28,648 nucleotides of DNA from Rhizophagus sp. LPA8_4_AMF (lineage: Eukaryota; Glomeromycota; Glomeromycetes; Glomerales; Glomeraceae), in contig JADRCO010000660.1 in NCBI GenBank assembly GCA_021464525.1, forward strand, positions 1-28,648, given 5' to 3'. The notes beneath the pieces were generated by a model. The model was not told the DNA's origin, searched no databases, and was given only the letters and a program-made list of their open reading frames with translations. Shown here piece by piece: positions 1 through 10,002 of this stretch (its first letter is position 1; the number at the start of each line of letters is the position of its first letter). The position numbers and the translations under genes were made by a program.

Positions 1-100
1 ATTGAAGTTTAATCTTTTATCTGTAGATTATTTGATCATCTAAATTATATTACTAATTGGTGTAACTTGGTGTAACTATATAAAAATCTTATAATCAACT

Positions 101-203
101 GTGCTGAAACTATGGAGAAATCTATTATAGAGGTTTTAGCATATTTTGGCAGTTTCGCAATTTTGACATATTTTGCAGTTTCAGTATTTCAGCGTTTCAG
201 CAC
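101..203. repeat. Short inverted repeat (GTGCTGAAAC) with TTTCAG repeats
   Basis: GTGCTGAAAC at 101-110 is matched by its exact reverse complement at 194-203. Beside the right arm the word TTTCAG occurs three times (about 178-200). The rest of 1-320 shows no gene. This may be a small degenerate element lying upstream of, or inserted in, the neighbouring Tc1 relic. I see no target-site duplication, so the assignment stays open. Confidence 0.4.
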
Positions 204-323
204 TATATAAGAGATTTCACCTTTCGGCATTAAGCCAAACAGATTTCAGCAAGCAACCTTAGTCATACATCATCTTATATTGTTTGGTAGATATCATTAC
301 ATGCTATTCCAATTTTAAATTAG

Positions 324-590
324 ATGGCATAGAGTTCTGATCTTAACTTAATTGAGAATTTGTGGAATCATTTAGACTATCAGATATAAAAAAGAAGACC
401 TTTACCTAAGTCTAAATAAGAATTAATTAGTGCAATACAAGAGAAGTAAAGGAAAATTACTATAAAAATGATATATGATCTAATTTTAAGCTTATCTAGA
501 TATATTAAAGCAGTAATTAAGGTAAAGGTAGATATAATAAATACTAATTATAACAAGTTTAAATCTATTAAATAATAAACTTTATATTTA
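324..590 (+). pseudogene. Tc1/mariner transposase C-terminal remnant
   Basis: Reading from 327 in one frame gives SSDLNLIENLWNHLDYQI, then KRRPLPKSK, ELISAIQEK and SRYIKAVIKVK. This is the end of a Tc1-type DDE transposase: the SPDLNPIENLW block carries the last catalytic acid (E of IENLW), and the R-P-L-P, ELI..IQE and IQAVIKAKGG blocks follow in the usual order. Three in-frame stops (TAG at 330-332 and TAA/TAA/TAA-type stops farther on) and a probable frame change near 325 show it is dead. The first two thirds of the transposase (HTH and first two aspartates) are not recognisable upstream, so the copy is 5' truncated or replaced by other DNA. The plus-strand sequence TATACTGACCTACAC, read in reverse from about 722, may be its right inverted terminal end. 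Confidence 0.8.
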
Positions 591-689
591 ATATTTTATA
601 CTATAAAATTTTTTTATTAATAAATATAAAAAAATTTTTCATTTGTATACAAAATTTTGAATTTTATACATTAATTTTATAAATAATAA

Positions 690-722
690 AAAAATCTGGT
701 AATTTAGTGTAGGTCAGTATAC
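690..722 (-). repeat. Candidate right terminal repeat of the Tc1 relic
   Basis: Read on the minus strand this begins TATACTGACCTACACTAAAT, a plausible Tc1/mariner end starting at a TA dinucleotide, about 100 bp beyond the transposase C-terminus. No matching left end is present in the window, so the element is either truncated or starts before base 1. The assignment rests on position and on the general look of Tc1 ends. Confidence 0.35.
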
Positions 723-942
723 TCTTTAATTTATTTTATAAATTTTCTACATCTATTTTTCTATTTTTATCTATATATTCATTTCTATTTTTATTAAAAT
801 AATTTTTTAAAATTTTATCTATTATTTTCTTATTTTTTTCTTTATTTTTTTGAATTTTATATTGATCTATCCAAAAATTCCAAGCACTTTGAAAATATAA
901 TTATAAAATTCTTTCAAAATAAATTCTAAACTTTTTGGTTTA

Positions 943-1099
943 AAGGCAGTGACATTTATTACATAATATTTTAGGGGGTGGGGGTATTTAAAGGTCATAT
1001 AATATATAAGTGTAACATAAGATTTTTATATATTACATGGGGATGGGAAGGTATGAGCTTATAGTAAATAGATATTACGTAATATATGTCACTGCCCTT
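943..1099. mobile_element. 155-bp MITE-like element with about 26-bp terminal inverted repeats
   Basis: The left end reads AAGGCAGTGACATTTATTAC and the right end, in reverse complement, AAGGGCAGTGACATATATTA. The match continues through the TTACRTAATAT word, about 24 of 26 bases. The interior has two G-rich words (GGGGGTGGGGG at 974-984 and GGGGATGGGAAGG near 1039-1051) on an otherwise AT-rich background. No coding capacity. The GGCAGTG-type end recalls PIF/Harbinger elements, but no clean 3-bp target duplication is visible, so the superfamily is not settled. Confidence 0.65.
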
Positions 1100-1794
1100 A
1101 TTAAAACACAAGTAAATATATTTTGAAAATTCCAATAATACAATATCTTCAATTAAATCTATAAAGGTAAATTTGATGTTACTGAATTTATTGTTCCAAT
1201 AGTTCATTTGAAAAATGAAAATATCATCACAAGAAATTTGTTATCATTTTCAATTAATTTTTGATTAATTAATTCTTTTAAAAATTTTTAGCTTCATCTA
1301 TAATTTGATTTATTTTTATTTTTCTATATTTACACATTTACACATGATCAAAAGTTTCATTATCATACATCAGACATTTTCAATCTTTATAAAAACTGAG
1401 TGCTAAATATTTCATTTTTCTATAATTGGAATTTCTTCAATAAATAAATTACTAAATGTTTTTTTCTTTTTAATAATTTAAATGATATTATATATATTAA
1501 TTCACAATTTCACATCCTGAACATTTAATAATCTAAATATAGATTTTCAATCAACATTTATATGGTGATATTTACTATTCTAATTTAAATTAAAAAATTT
1601 TTCCTAATCATAATTTTAAAAATTGTTATAAATTTGTTTCAATAACAATATTATTTTATCATTGAATATATTGAATAAATTTTAAATTATCATTTCTAAA
1701 TGTTAAAATTGAATTTTTTTTTACTATTCCAACAACGCATTTATTAGTATAGGTGAAAGTTATAAGAATTATATACAAACATTTAGAAGCTTGC
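1100..1794. other. AT-rich stretch with no recognisable gene
   Basis: No reading frame here looks coding in composition or motif. Homopolymer A/T runs dominate. It lies between two inverted-repeat elements. Confidence 0.6.
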
Positions 1795-2471
1795 TATTCA
1801 ACTAGGGTTAGATTAGTTCAGTCCAGTTCAGTCCAGTTCTAAAAAGACCAGTCTTTCAACGTGGATCAGACTAGATCAGGATCAGACTGATTTAAATTTA
1901 AAAAATTTGTCCTATGATTTTAAGACCTTTAAATTACGCAACATTTTTATTTAAACAGTTAAAGAACATTGCAAAATATTTTTTAACATATAATTTAACA
2001 AATAAAAAATATTTTGCAATGTTTTATATTAATAATTTCATAAAAAAAACATTTTCACAATTTTTAATTATTTTAACAAAAAATGTTGCAAAAATGTTTT
2101 TCATTAAGTAATTTAATAAAAGAAAACGTTTCACAATATTTTTTAATTATTTTAACAAAAAGTTATTGTGAAAACGTTTTTCATTAAATAATTTAATAAA
2201 AAAATATTTCGCAACATTTTTTAGTTATTTTAATAGAAAACGTTGTGAAAACATTTTTTATTAATTTCATAAAAAAAAGTTTTCGCACGTTATTTTAATA
2301 AAAAATATTGCGAAAACGTATAAAATTAAACTGATAATGAGGTTCAGTTTTTGGTAATTACTAGTTCTGGTCTAGACCAGTTCTCAGATTTCAGACCGAA
2401 GACCGTGAAGACTATCTTAAGACTGATGTAAGACCGGTCTTTGCTAAGACCAATCCAATCCTATATTCAAC
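1795..2471. mobile_element. hAT-like non-autonomous element (661 bp) with 8-bp target duplication
   Basis: The element spans 1803-2463. It is flanked by an exact 8-bp direct repeat TATTCAAC (1795-1802 and 2464-2471), the target duplication size of hAT transposons. The ends are imperfect inverted repeats: TAGGGTTAGATTAGT on the left and TAGGATTGGATTGGT on the right in reverse complement. Behind each end lies a zone rich in AGACC/GGTCT and AGTCC words; the left has two copies of GTTCAGTCCA and the right contains AAGACCGGTCTT. The middle is a tandem array of palindromes, listed separately. No transposase is encoded, so it would have depended on an element elsewhere. The intact duplication points to a fairly recent insertion; the end-to-end divergence of the repeats suggests an old family. 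Confidence 0.85.
1957..2325. repeat. Tandem array of five palindromic units, period about 75 bp
   Basis: Each unit is an inverted repeat built on a core like ACGTTTTCGCAATATTTTTT. The first is exact over 20 bp: AACATTGCAAAATATTTTTT at 1965-1984 and its reverse complement at 2004-2023. Others are imperfect, at about 2043-2105, 2122-2182, 2198-2262 and 2278-2321; the last keeps GTTTTCGCA/TGCGAAAAC. Linkers of the form TAATTT(C/A)ATAAAA start at 2033, 2109, 2189 and 2262, giving spacings of 76, 80 and 73. The array forms the core of the 661-bp hAT-like element. Confidence 0.85.
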
Positions 2472-2477
2472 TCACCT

Positions 2478-2560
2478 TCAGTCACTAATAAACCATTCGT
2501 CATCTGCTAAAGACCTCATGTATGCATTGCCTAGCTCTATTATCCTACATGAGTGACTGA
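2478..2560. repeat. Nested short inverted repeats beside the hAT-like element
   Basis: TCAGTCACT (2478-2486) pairs with AGTGACTGA (2552-2560), and inside it CTCATGTA (2515-2522) pairs with TACATGAG (2546-2553). The two pairs are co-axial, so the 83-bp segment could fold as one interrupted hairpin. It lies just outside the target duplication of the 661-bp element. Confidence 0.45.
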
Positions 2561-2824
2561 TGTGTGTAATAAAAATGCTTTTAGCCATACAGCCTTTTGA
2601 TCTAAGGAATGCTAAAACATGCTGATAATTGAAGAATCAAAAGAAAAAAATAAAAAATTGATGTCACAGAACAAATAAAGAAATTATACAAAATAAAAAG
2701 AAAAAATAAATCTAAAATTATGCAAGTAGAAAAAAACAGAGGTTTGTGTCTAGAATCTCTAAACTACAATTGTCCTTCCACTAATCCAGAAGGAATCAAG
2801 GAAATAGCTGAAGGCGAGAGTAGT

Positions 2825-4060
2825 TTAGTTTAGGATAAACTTCTTTAGTGTCTTCTTCAATAACTTAATTTTTACATATAAAGCCTTTTTGCTGTATTTC
2901 AATCTTGATTGAATAAACTTATTGGTTAGAGATATTTTAAGTTTCTTTTCTTTGTCCTTCTGACTGATGTTTGACTTTTTAGAGAAAGTTTTTGGTTTAA
3001 TGGGTATGGTGTTTAATCCAAAAGCTATAATCTTCAGATTCTTCTTTACTTGATTAATATTTAGCAGAAAAAGGTTAGTATTGGTTTTCCTTCTGCTAGT
3101 GAAAAATGTTAAAGCAGTATGGTGAGCCTATTTGAAATCCTGAACTAACCACTTGATCTTCTTTCTAATAACAGAGGTAAGGTTATCCTAAGATTCAAAG
3201 AAAGTGATCAATTTGGTTGTGCTGTCTGGGAGTTTTACTGCTTTTATGTTAGCTTTACGAAGAAAGAGATGGATAATACCATCAATAACAAGTATAGAAT
3301 ACATCATAGATGCTGGAACATCATATATCACTACTTGAAAAATTTCTCTGCATTTTTGTTCTTTCAAATTTCATGATGCTGAAAACTATTTCACAAAATA
3401 GTCTCCAAGAGGTGCAATTTATGTATTATGATCAAAGGCTTGGCAGGTAGTTGGTAATAATTCAATCTTAAACACATACTGTCAAGTACTTTTTCTGCAT
3501 TTTACGGCTGAATGAGATTATTTTTCCCATAAAATAAGTTCATAAAGAAGTCGCTACGTAGTTCAAGCTACCAGAATGTTATAAATAATAATATCTCACA
3601 TACAGGTAAGACTAGGACCATCTGGTTTATATCCAGTAATTACATAATTTGCATTCTGTTTGCCAGTCTTGGCCGCTTTAATTCTTTTTTTTAAAGTCAG
3701 TCCTTTTATGTCAGTAAGTTTGGTCTTGTTGACAGATTTGATAAGTTAAGAGGATTTAGACATAATATATGATGTGGTAGAGGAAGACATGACTTGTTTA
3801 TCCAGTATAATAGTACTTTGTTGTTGTTTAATTGCAGTTGTAGTTTGCACCTTAGCTTTTTTTCTCTCATATTTTCTTTTTGATTTAGATATTACAGGTA
3901 CAAATAAATCTTCTTTGTTAACAGGAAGTGTGTCATTATTTGATTGGTATTTTTACCATCTGCAGTTATCATACTAAGGTCGGTGTCAGAGGTAGTTGAG
4001 ATTTACTATCCAAATCCAGGATCATTATCGCTATTTACATCTGCATCTTGTGTATGAATG
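2825..4060 (-). pseudogene. Decayed protein of a probable repeat family (unassigned)
   Basis: On the minus strand a coding-like signal persists for about 1.2 kb despite several breaks. In order it shows a Ser/Asp/Thr-rich start (about 3950-4060), a Lys/Thr/Gln-rich stretch (about 3660-3900), a block containing IAPLGDYFV and FQVVIYDVPASMMYSILV (about 3250-3430), KAVKLPDSTTKLITFFES (about 3190-3250), and a very lysine-rich basic tail (about 2830-3060) with KKTLKKFIL near its end. The pattern of a charged start, a compact core and a basic tail resembles nucleic-acid-binding first ORFs of fungal retroelements, but no hallmark catalytic motif is visible, so the family is not named. The copy is clearly dead. 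Low GC and repeat context fit a mobile-element relic rather than a host gene. Confidence 0.45.
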
Positions 4061-4159
4061 TTATTATTATTACCTGTGGTATAAGTATGTAGGATAATGT
4101 CTATAATCATGTTGAAAATAATAGTTTTGATATAGCTATTATCAAGTCTAGTAGGAGAA

Positions 4160-7100
4160 GCAGCTTACTATATTATAGTAAAGAAAAGAAAAAGCATTTT
4201 CTAAATTCCACTAATTTTTAAAATATAAATGTATACTGCTAATTCACAAAATCCCATTGTTGCCTACATATAATTTTTAAAGTAGAAATCCTATGAATTG
4301 TGAATTGACAAATCAGATTTAAAAGATCTTTCAACCAGCTATGCAAATGAGAAAGTAAACTAGTTATTATATTAGAGTTCAAAAATAAATTTAAAGAAAG
4401 TACATATTCAGTTATATCAGAACTTATTTTGATTTTGTGTAAAAGCATATTTAAAATAATATCAGAGATTTACATATAATTTTTTTATTTAGATATCCAT
4501 TTTGTTTGTATTGGTATCTATCAAAAAATAGGGATATACTATATTTGGCAAGTAGAAAAAAAGGATAAAGGAGTCTTTAATAAGAAAAAGTTCTAAGTAA
4601 TATAGATAGGAAATAGTGTCATATTTTCACATTATGATCAGTTTTAAGATGTGATAAACAAGTTGTCAGATCATTTAGAAGAATAATAAGATTTTTACAG
4701 TAATGAATTAATCCATTAGTATAATTATAAGTATTATTGAAAACATAAAGAAAATTCTTATTATCAAGAGCTTCAGTAACCCTTTCTATATTTTGTAAAG
4801 TATTTCTAATATTGCTAGTATTTTAGAGAAGAAAAGATCATCTTTTGCTTATATCTTTAATAGAGCTTTATTTCTATAATATTATATTGGCAAGCTGTAA
4901 AAGTTGGTAATGCTTAAATATAAAGCTAAAAATAAAAAGCAAAATGAAAGGAAAAGTACTTATAGTAAACAGTAAAGTGCTTAAGTTGAAGTTAGATATT
5001 ATATAAGGCAAAAAAAATAAAAGTTTATTATTAAAAAGGTGTAGAAAATAAAAGAAAAATAAAAATTTTATCTTTATATAAAAATAATCATGACTGTAAC
5101 CAAAACAAAATTTTCCAATTTTCATATATTGCATAAATAAATGATGTAATTTTAAATTATTTTTTAATAACCATAAATTATTAATTTATTATATTATTTT
5201 TAATAAAAATCACATCAAATTTGCAATCATTTTCATTCTATTTTACTTTTATATTTTTTTTTAGCTCTTCTCTTATTCTGTTTTGTTTTTTCCTCTTCTT
5301 GAATTTTAATATTATATACAGTGATGCGAATGCTAATGTCCATATAATATCTTCAATAAGTCACTATTTGAAGCATTATACTTCTTATTCACTAATTTGT
5401 AAAGTGGTAATAAAAGTTTTGTAATTATACACCTCATATATTTTTTTTACAAATATCACTAAATAGCCTAAATATTAAAAAAAACTAATTTTCTTTTTAA
5501 CTTAATAATTTTTTTAACCAGTTGTACCTTATAGCTTTTCTAATCTTTATAATATTCTATCTTATCTTCTTTTTTTAATTTTACTATTCATTTTCTTTAC
5601 TTTTAATTAAAATATTACCATTTAATTTATTCTAATAATAATATTGTAAGATAATCTCTTTCAAAGAAACTTGTAATTTAGATTTTAATTTACCATATTT
5701 TAGAATATCTAGAACATGTAAATTTAATTAAAATACAAATATATTACTATCAGTATTTTTTGCATATTCATCTCTATATATTTTTTTTAAATTCATATCT
5801 TTAAATCTATGTAAGTTTAATGGTCATATGGATGAAATAGAATGAAGCAATTTTGTTGCTTCTTTTCATTTTGTAACTAGAATTGCAATAAATAAAAAGA
5901 AATAAAACTGCCTAATATTGTTATTAAATTTTTATAGTTGCTGAATTATTCTGCTGATTAGTTTGTTAAAATTTTCATTAAATTCTTATAAAAAAAATGG
6001 CTGTTTACTATTGAAAGAATTTTTTTTATAGAATTTTTATCATAAATAAAAGTATAAGAAATATATATTATTATAATAAAGTTTTTTAAATTGCATAAAA
6101 AGAATTTCTTTTATAATAAATTACATCTATTGTAATATTATAGTTCAACATTTATGTCTTAGTATTTTGCTAAATATATTCTCAATTATAATTTCAAATA
6201 AAGACTTCTTATTCATTTCTTTTGTTAGTTTTAATTGGAAATCTAAAATTTGATTATTAGTATTTTGTAATAAATTTTGGTAATACATGATTGGAATCAT
6301 TGTGAATATGAATTCAATATGTTTGAATAATATTATTATCAGCATTTATATTTAGCTGCTCTTTATCTTTTAGAATTTTAAATAGATAGAATAAAGTTTC
6401 TTAATATTATACTTATTCTATAATACTATTTTCAGAGTTGGTGATAAAAATAGTTGAAAACAAATTAAATTTTTTATAAAGTCGAATATAATTAATATAA
6501 ATTACATTAGTATTATATAAATTTAACTCAATACCAAATGTCTTTTCCTTGATCCCAGAAATTTGTATATACATAATATATTTGTTACTATATTATAACA
6601 ATCATATATATATCAAAGAAAAACTAATTAATAATAATTAAAATATATAATGAATTTCAATATAATGAAACTGTAAAATTACTTTTACAATTAAAATAAG
6701 TTATAAATTATATATATTTGCTATTTTTCTACCATCTCTTGTTTTAAGTCATGGTTCTCTTTTTGCACTTTTCTTGCAACTTTCAGGTATTGTTTAACAA
6801 AGTTTTATAGTCATTTATATTTCTTGTTTGTGATATTGAATGAAAAAATAGTGTTAATATTTTTGCTATTTTTTCGATTAATATTAATTTTACTTATATG
6901 TATAGTTTAGTCTTTCTAATAGTAGATATCATTATTTGGTAATCCTTGTTATATTATTTTAATATGAAATAATATGAAATATCTTTCTATATATAATATA
7001 AAATAATACATTTTAAGATTATAAGTTTTTATGCATTGTTTTTAAAGAACTGATTCAAAACAATTTCTCAAATTATACATACAATTTTTTGATTGCATAT

Positions 7101-7600
7101 TAAAAGTATTATTAATTATATTTCAATTACAACTATTATTTAGCTCTATTTAGTTTGTACTATTTCTATAATTCACCAAAAGGTTGGTTTCTTATTACAT
7201 TATAAGAGTTTAGATTTATGGCATCAAACCATCCAAGTTTCAAGCAAGTTTTGTAATATACTATTAGCTTTCTATTTTAATAATTTTTCAATCTGTAAAT
7301 TTACTATAATCTGATGTTATATTAATTTTAGGTTGTACAAGCTTTGCATTATTGGCCAATATGCTTTTGAAAAAATTATACCTTTCATTGATAATTTTAA
7401 GTCTAATTAAAACAATAATTATTTGAGATAATTTATAAAATCTGTATGTATATTTGATAATAAATCAAATAGATTAAATAAATTTTTAAAAAATCATATA
7501 TTATATATAATAAAAATTAATAAATTTGTATTTAAATGTTTAATTAATAAATTTTAGTTGAAGTAATTTCAATTGTTGCATATTAATTTGTAATCAATGT
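4160..7600. other. 3.4 kb of AT-rich DNA with no supportable gene
   Basis: Both strands were read for coding-like blocks. Only short Phe/Ile/Leu/Asn-rich frames of 65-90 residues occur, as expected from composition. No splice-joined gene, RNA gene or terminal repeats stood out. A small perfect hairpin GAAGCAA-TTTTG-TTGCTTC is at 5844-5862. Other content is poly-A/T runs and TATA microsatellites. Confidence 0.6.
5844..5862. repeat. Small perfect hairpin in AT-rich DNA
   Basis: GAAGCAA (5844-5850) and TTGCTTC (5856-5862) are exact reverse complements around a 5-base loop TTTTG. There is no gene close enough to give it an obvious role. Confidence 0.4.
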
Positions 7601-7639
7601 TTCTGTTCTTATAGATATTCTAATAATGGATCATAGTAT

Positions 7640-8340
7640 ATATATCAAAGTAAGGAGAAATTATTTTTTCTTGATCAATTCCTACTAAGAATAAGCTTTA
7701 AATCCACATTTGCTTTTTATCCTTATAGTAATAATCTATCGTGTGGATTTATGTAAGGATCATTTCTGGCAGTAAATAGTTCTGGCTGTCTATTGTTATC
7801 TTCTTATATAAATATGGTCATACAGATTTGTCAATCATATTTTTGAAAATTGCTTTCAAGTAATCTGTTTTATTATGCTAAATGCATATGCTAATAAATC
7901 TTACTCATTTGAGATTCTTGTGATTTGAATGGAAAGATAGTCCTTTACTATACTACATATAAGTGATTGGATTATTTACTTTTAATACAAATTATTATTT
8001 CTTTTAAGGTATGTCGTGATGATAATTTATATTTAAGAATAAATTCTGAAATGATTCCAAATAATTTGTATGTCTTCAAAAGATTATTAATATTTGTTTT
8101 CACAAAATGTATACCAAACATGTATAAATATCATACATCCAATAAATTATTATGTTTTTTTAGCTTTGAGATCAAAATTTTTTTTTCATTTACTATCTAC
8201 TATGTTATGGCAGAAAATCCAATCTCATTTCCATCCAATAGCATTTCAGGAACTTTACATATGATACCCACTTTGAGCTGGCATATTTTTGATAAGAGCC
8301 TTCAAAGCCTGAAAACAAGCTTTTAATGTCTTTTGTGAAG
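7640..8340 (-). pseudogene. Helitron-like protein relic (helicase-associated N-terminal region)
   Basis: On the minus strand, about 7700-7800 reads QPELFTARNDPYINPHDR followed by LLL.G.KANVDLKLIL. This matches the RNDP-(L/Y)-(L/I)-N...W-x-AN-(V/I)-D block of the Helitron-like N domain that precedes the PIF1-type helicase in fungal Helitrons. Upstream on the same strand, 8190-8330 reads AHHFATSQKTLKACFQALKA, then KVPEMLLDGNEIGFSAIT after a frame change; 8000-8080 reads FGIISEFILKYKLSSRHTLK. Several in-frame stops break the reading, including two in place of Gln/Trp in the LLL.G.K segment. The helicase itself is not recognisable downstream. The Helitron call rests on one motif block; the other segments are coding-like but unassigned. 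Confidence 0.45.
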
Positions 8341-8363
8341 TTGCAAAATGATGGGCAACCATA

Positions 8364-8399
8364 CAGAATTAATTAATGGGTGTCAATCAATTAATTCTG
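8364..8399. repeat. 11-bp perfect inverted repeat
   Basis: CAGAATTAATT (8364-8374) pairs exactly with AATTAATTCTG (8389-8399) across a 14-base loop. It lies at the 5' side of the Helitron-like relic on the minus strand. Confidence 0.5.
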
Positions 8400-8419
8400 A
8401 GTTTTGTTGAATAATCATT

Positions 8420-9060
8420 TTTAAATAATTTTAATAGTATAAAATATTTATTTGAAATGCCCCAATAAATCAGCAGGCATGGATGTCTTAGTTAATTTAT
8501 TCTATTTAATTTGCAATTGAAAATGTAGAGTATAACTTCATTTGTATAAATTTTTCAAGGATAATACACTGAAAAGCAATAAATAATTATGTTTATGATG
8601 TCTTTTAAATTAATTATGCCTACATGCATGGAAACATTAGTTCTCTTTAATAAAATGAATAATTTTGAATTACTAATTGTTGATTTTCATTTTAGATTTG
8701 TCTATTGATTAATTTATGCAACTGAAATTGCAGGAATAAAAAATTTATGAGCAGCCTACAGACACATTAGGCCCATTTTTCATTAACTTCGAATTGGGAA
8801 GGACAGAAGGTACTTAATTCTATTTTAATCCACACTGTCTGGTATTTTTTTTGTTGTTTGGATTGTATTGAAATAGTTTCCCCATAGAGTCAATTGTGCT
8901 AACTGCTAACACATGCTCTGAAAATAAAATCTTTTGAGATATATCCTAAATTAAGTAAAAAAAAAAAAAGGAATAAAAAAAAATTGCAAAAATCAAAATT
9001 GGGCTGATTATAATGTCCTTTTTATTATTACCCTGCGCCTCAAATGTCTTTCATAAGTTT
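8420..9060. other. AT-rich stretch with no gene recognised
   Basis: No coding-like frame longer than a few dozen codons was seen. There is a poly-A run at about 8959-8970 and no terminal repeats. Confidence 0.5.
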
Positions 9061-9062
9061 GA

Positions 9063-9143
9063 TGGCGAAGTATAACTTCATAATTGATTATGGCGAAGCA
9101 TATTTTATGGCGAAGTTTGATGGCGAAGCATAATTGGGCGAAG
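9063..9143 (+). repeat. Clustered TGGCGAAG repeats (five copies in 81 bp)
   Basis: TGGCGAAG occurs at 9063-9070, 9091-9098, 9108-9115 and 9121-9128, with a fifth variant TGGGCGAAG at 9135-9143. Spacings vary (28, 17, 13 and 15 bp) and most copies are followed by (C/T)ATA or TTT. The word is GC-rich against a very AT-rich background. It may be a degenerate minisatellite or part of a transposon end. Confidence 0.7.
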
Positions 9144-9149
9144 TCGAAG

Positions 9150-9817
9150 TACAATCAACAAATATTTTGTGACATTTACATATTTTAAGTATAGATGAAA
9201 AATTTTCTGTTCCTAATATGTCCGATAATCTTTCGCATAAGCAAAATTTCAACCAAAAAAAATTACATCATAACAACTTACATCATCAATATTATTTGAA
9301 TTTGGTATTATTTATTTTGCAGTGCAGGTATTATGTTTAATTGTTTATTTTCAATCATTATAATATTATAAAGATGGTTGTCAAATAATAGTATTTTAAA
9401 ATTGCTCGGAAAGATTTGCCGAGTGATGTCACGTTTTATATGAGCGTACGATATTTAATTTTGCGCTACTGGAAGTATATCTGATATTAATTGCCAACTT
9501 ATCATGTGATTTAATGAGCATTTTCGGTGAAATCCTTTATTATAGAGATGTTTCTCGTAAGCATTCAACATAGGATCATAGGAAGATTCAAATAATGCAC
9601 GACTACATATAATCTAAGTATCTAAATATCATTTGTATGGTTGTTCCATTGTTCCGTTACTAAATTTTGATTCATTTTCCAAATTTATTAAATAAATTAT
9701 TAAATTACCGTATGTGTTGGATGTATTACAGTTATCGAATGTGATCATCGCATCTCTATTTATGAGAACGCAATTATTAAATACAAATTTATAAACATTC
9801 TATTCCCTTACACCCCA
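9150..9817. other. No gene recognised; one short hairpin
   Basis: No coding-like frame. CTCGG...CCGAG at about 9405-9423 can form a 5-bp stem around AAAGATTTG. A CCCTTACACCCCACCCC pyrimidine run ends at the start of the next inverted-repeat element. Confidence 0.45.
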
Positions 9818-10002
9818 CCCCTATAAAGAATTTATCCGTTATTTCTGTAAAAACTCCGTAAAAATGAGCCTTCCACGGATCCATTTACGGGAAATGTAAA
9901 TAATTCGATAAATTCCGTAATATAAGGTTATTAATTCCGGAAATATGAGCCTTTTACGGAAAAAAGATGGAATCTAAAAAACGGACGACTTTTTTACAGG
10001 GG
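9818..10002. mobile_element. 185-bp MITE-like element with long imperfect terminal inverted repeats
   Basis: The left end CCCCTATAAAGAATTTATCC and the right end in reverse complement, CCCCTGTAAAAAAGTCGTCC, share CCCCTRTAAARAA and then TCCGTT. About 40 bp inward the likeness returns: TCCGTAAAAATGAGCC at 9857 on the left, and TCCGTAAAAGGCTCA on the right in reverse complement. The inverted arms are therefore about 65 bp long with diverged spacers. It also carries CCGT/ACGG words throughout and has no coding capacity. No convincing target duplication is visible, so the superfamily is unknown. Confidence 0.6.

Noticed and set aside
1914-2111. Open frame of 65 residues
   Set aside because: It runs through the palindrome array of the hAT-like element and is a by-product of repeats.
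1957-2325. CRISPR-like array
   Set aside because: Units are diverged palindromes with short A/T linkers, not identical repeats with unique spacers, and they sit within a bounded transposon in eukaryotic DNA.
4874-5134. Minus-strand frame of 86 residues rich in Phe/Leu/Ile
   Set aside because: Composition follows the local A/T bias; no motif, no conserved-looking block and no credible splice context.
5221-5424. Plus-strand hydrophobic frame of 67 residues
   Set aside because: Phe-rich low complexity produced by poly-T tracts; the start is not ATG.
7967-8326. Plus-strand frame of 119 residues
   Set aside because: It is the opposite strand of the Helitron-like relic, where the minus strand shows the better coding blocks.
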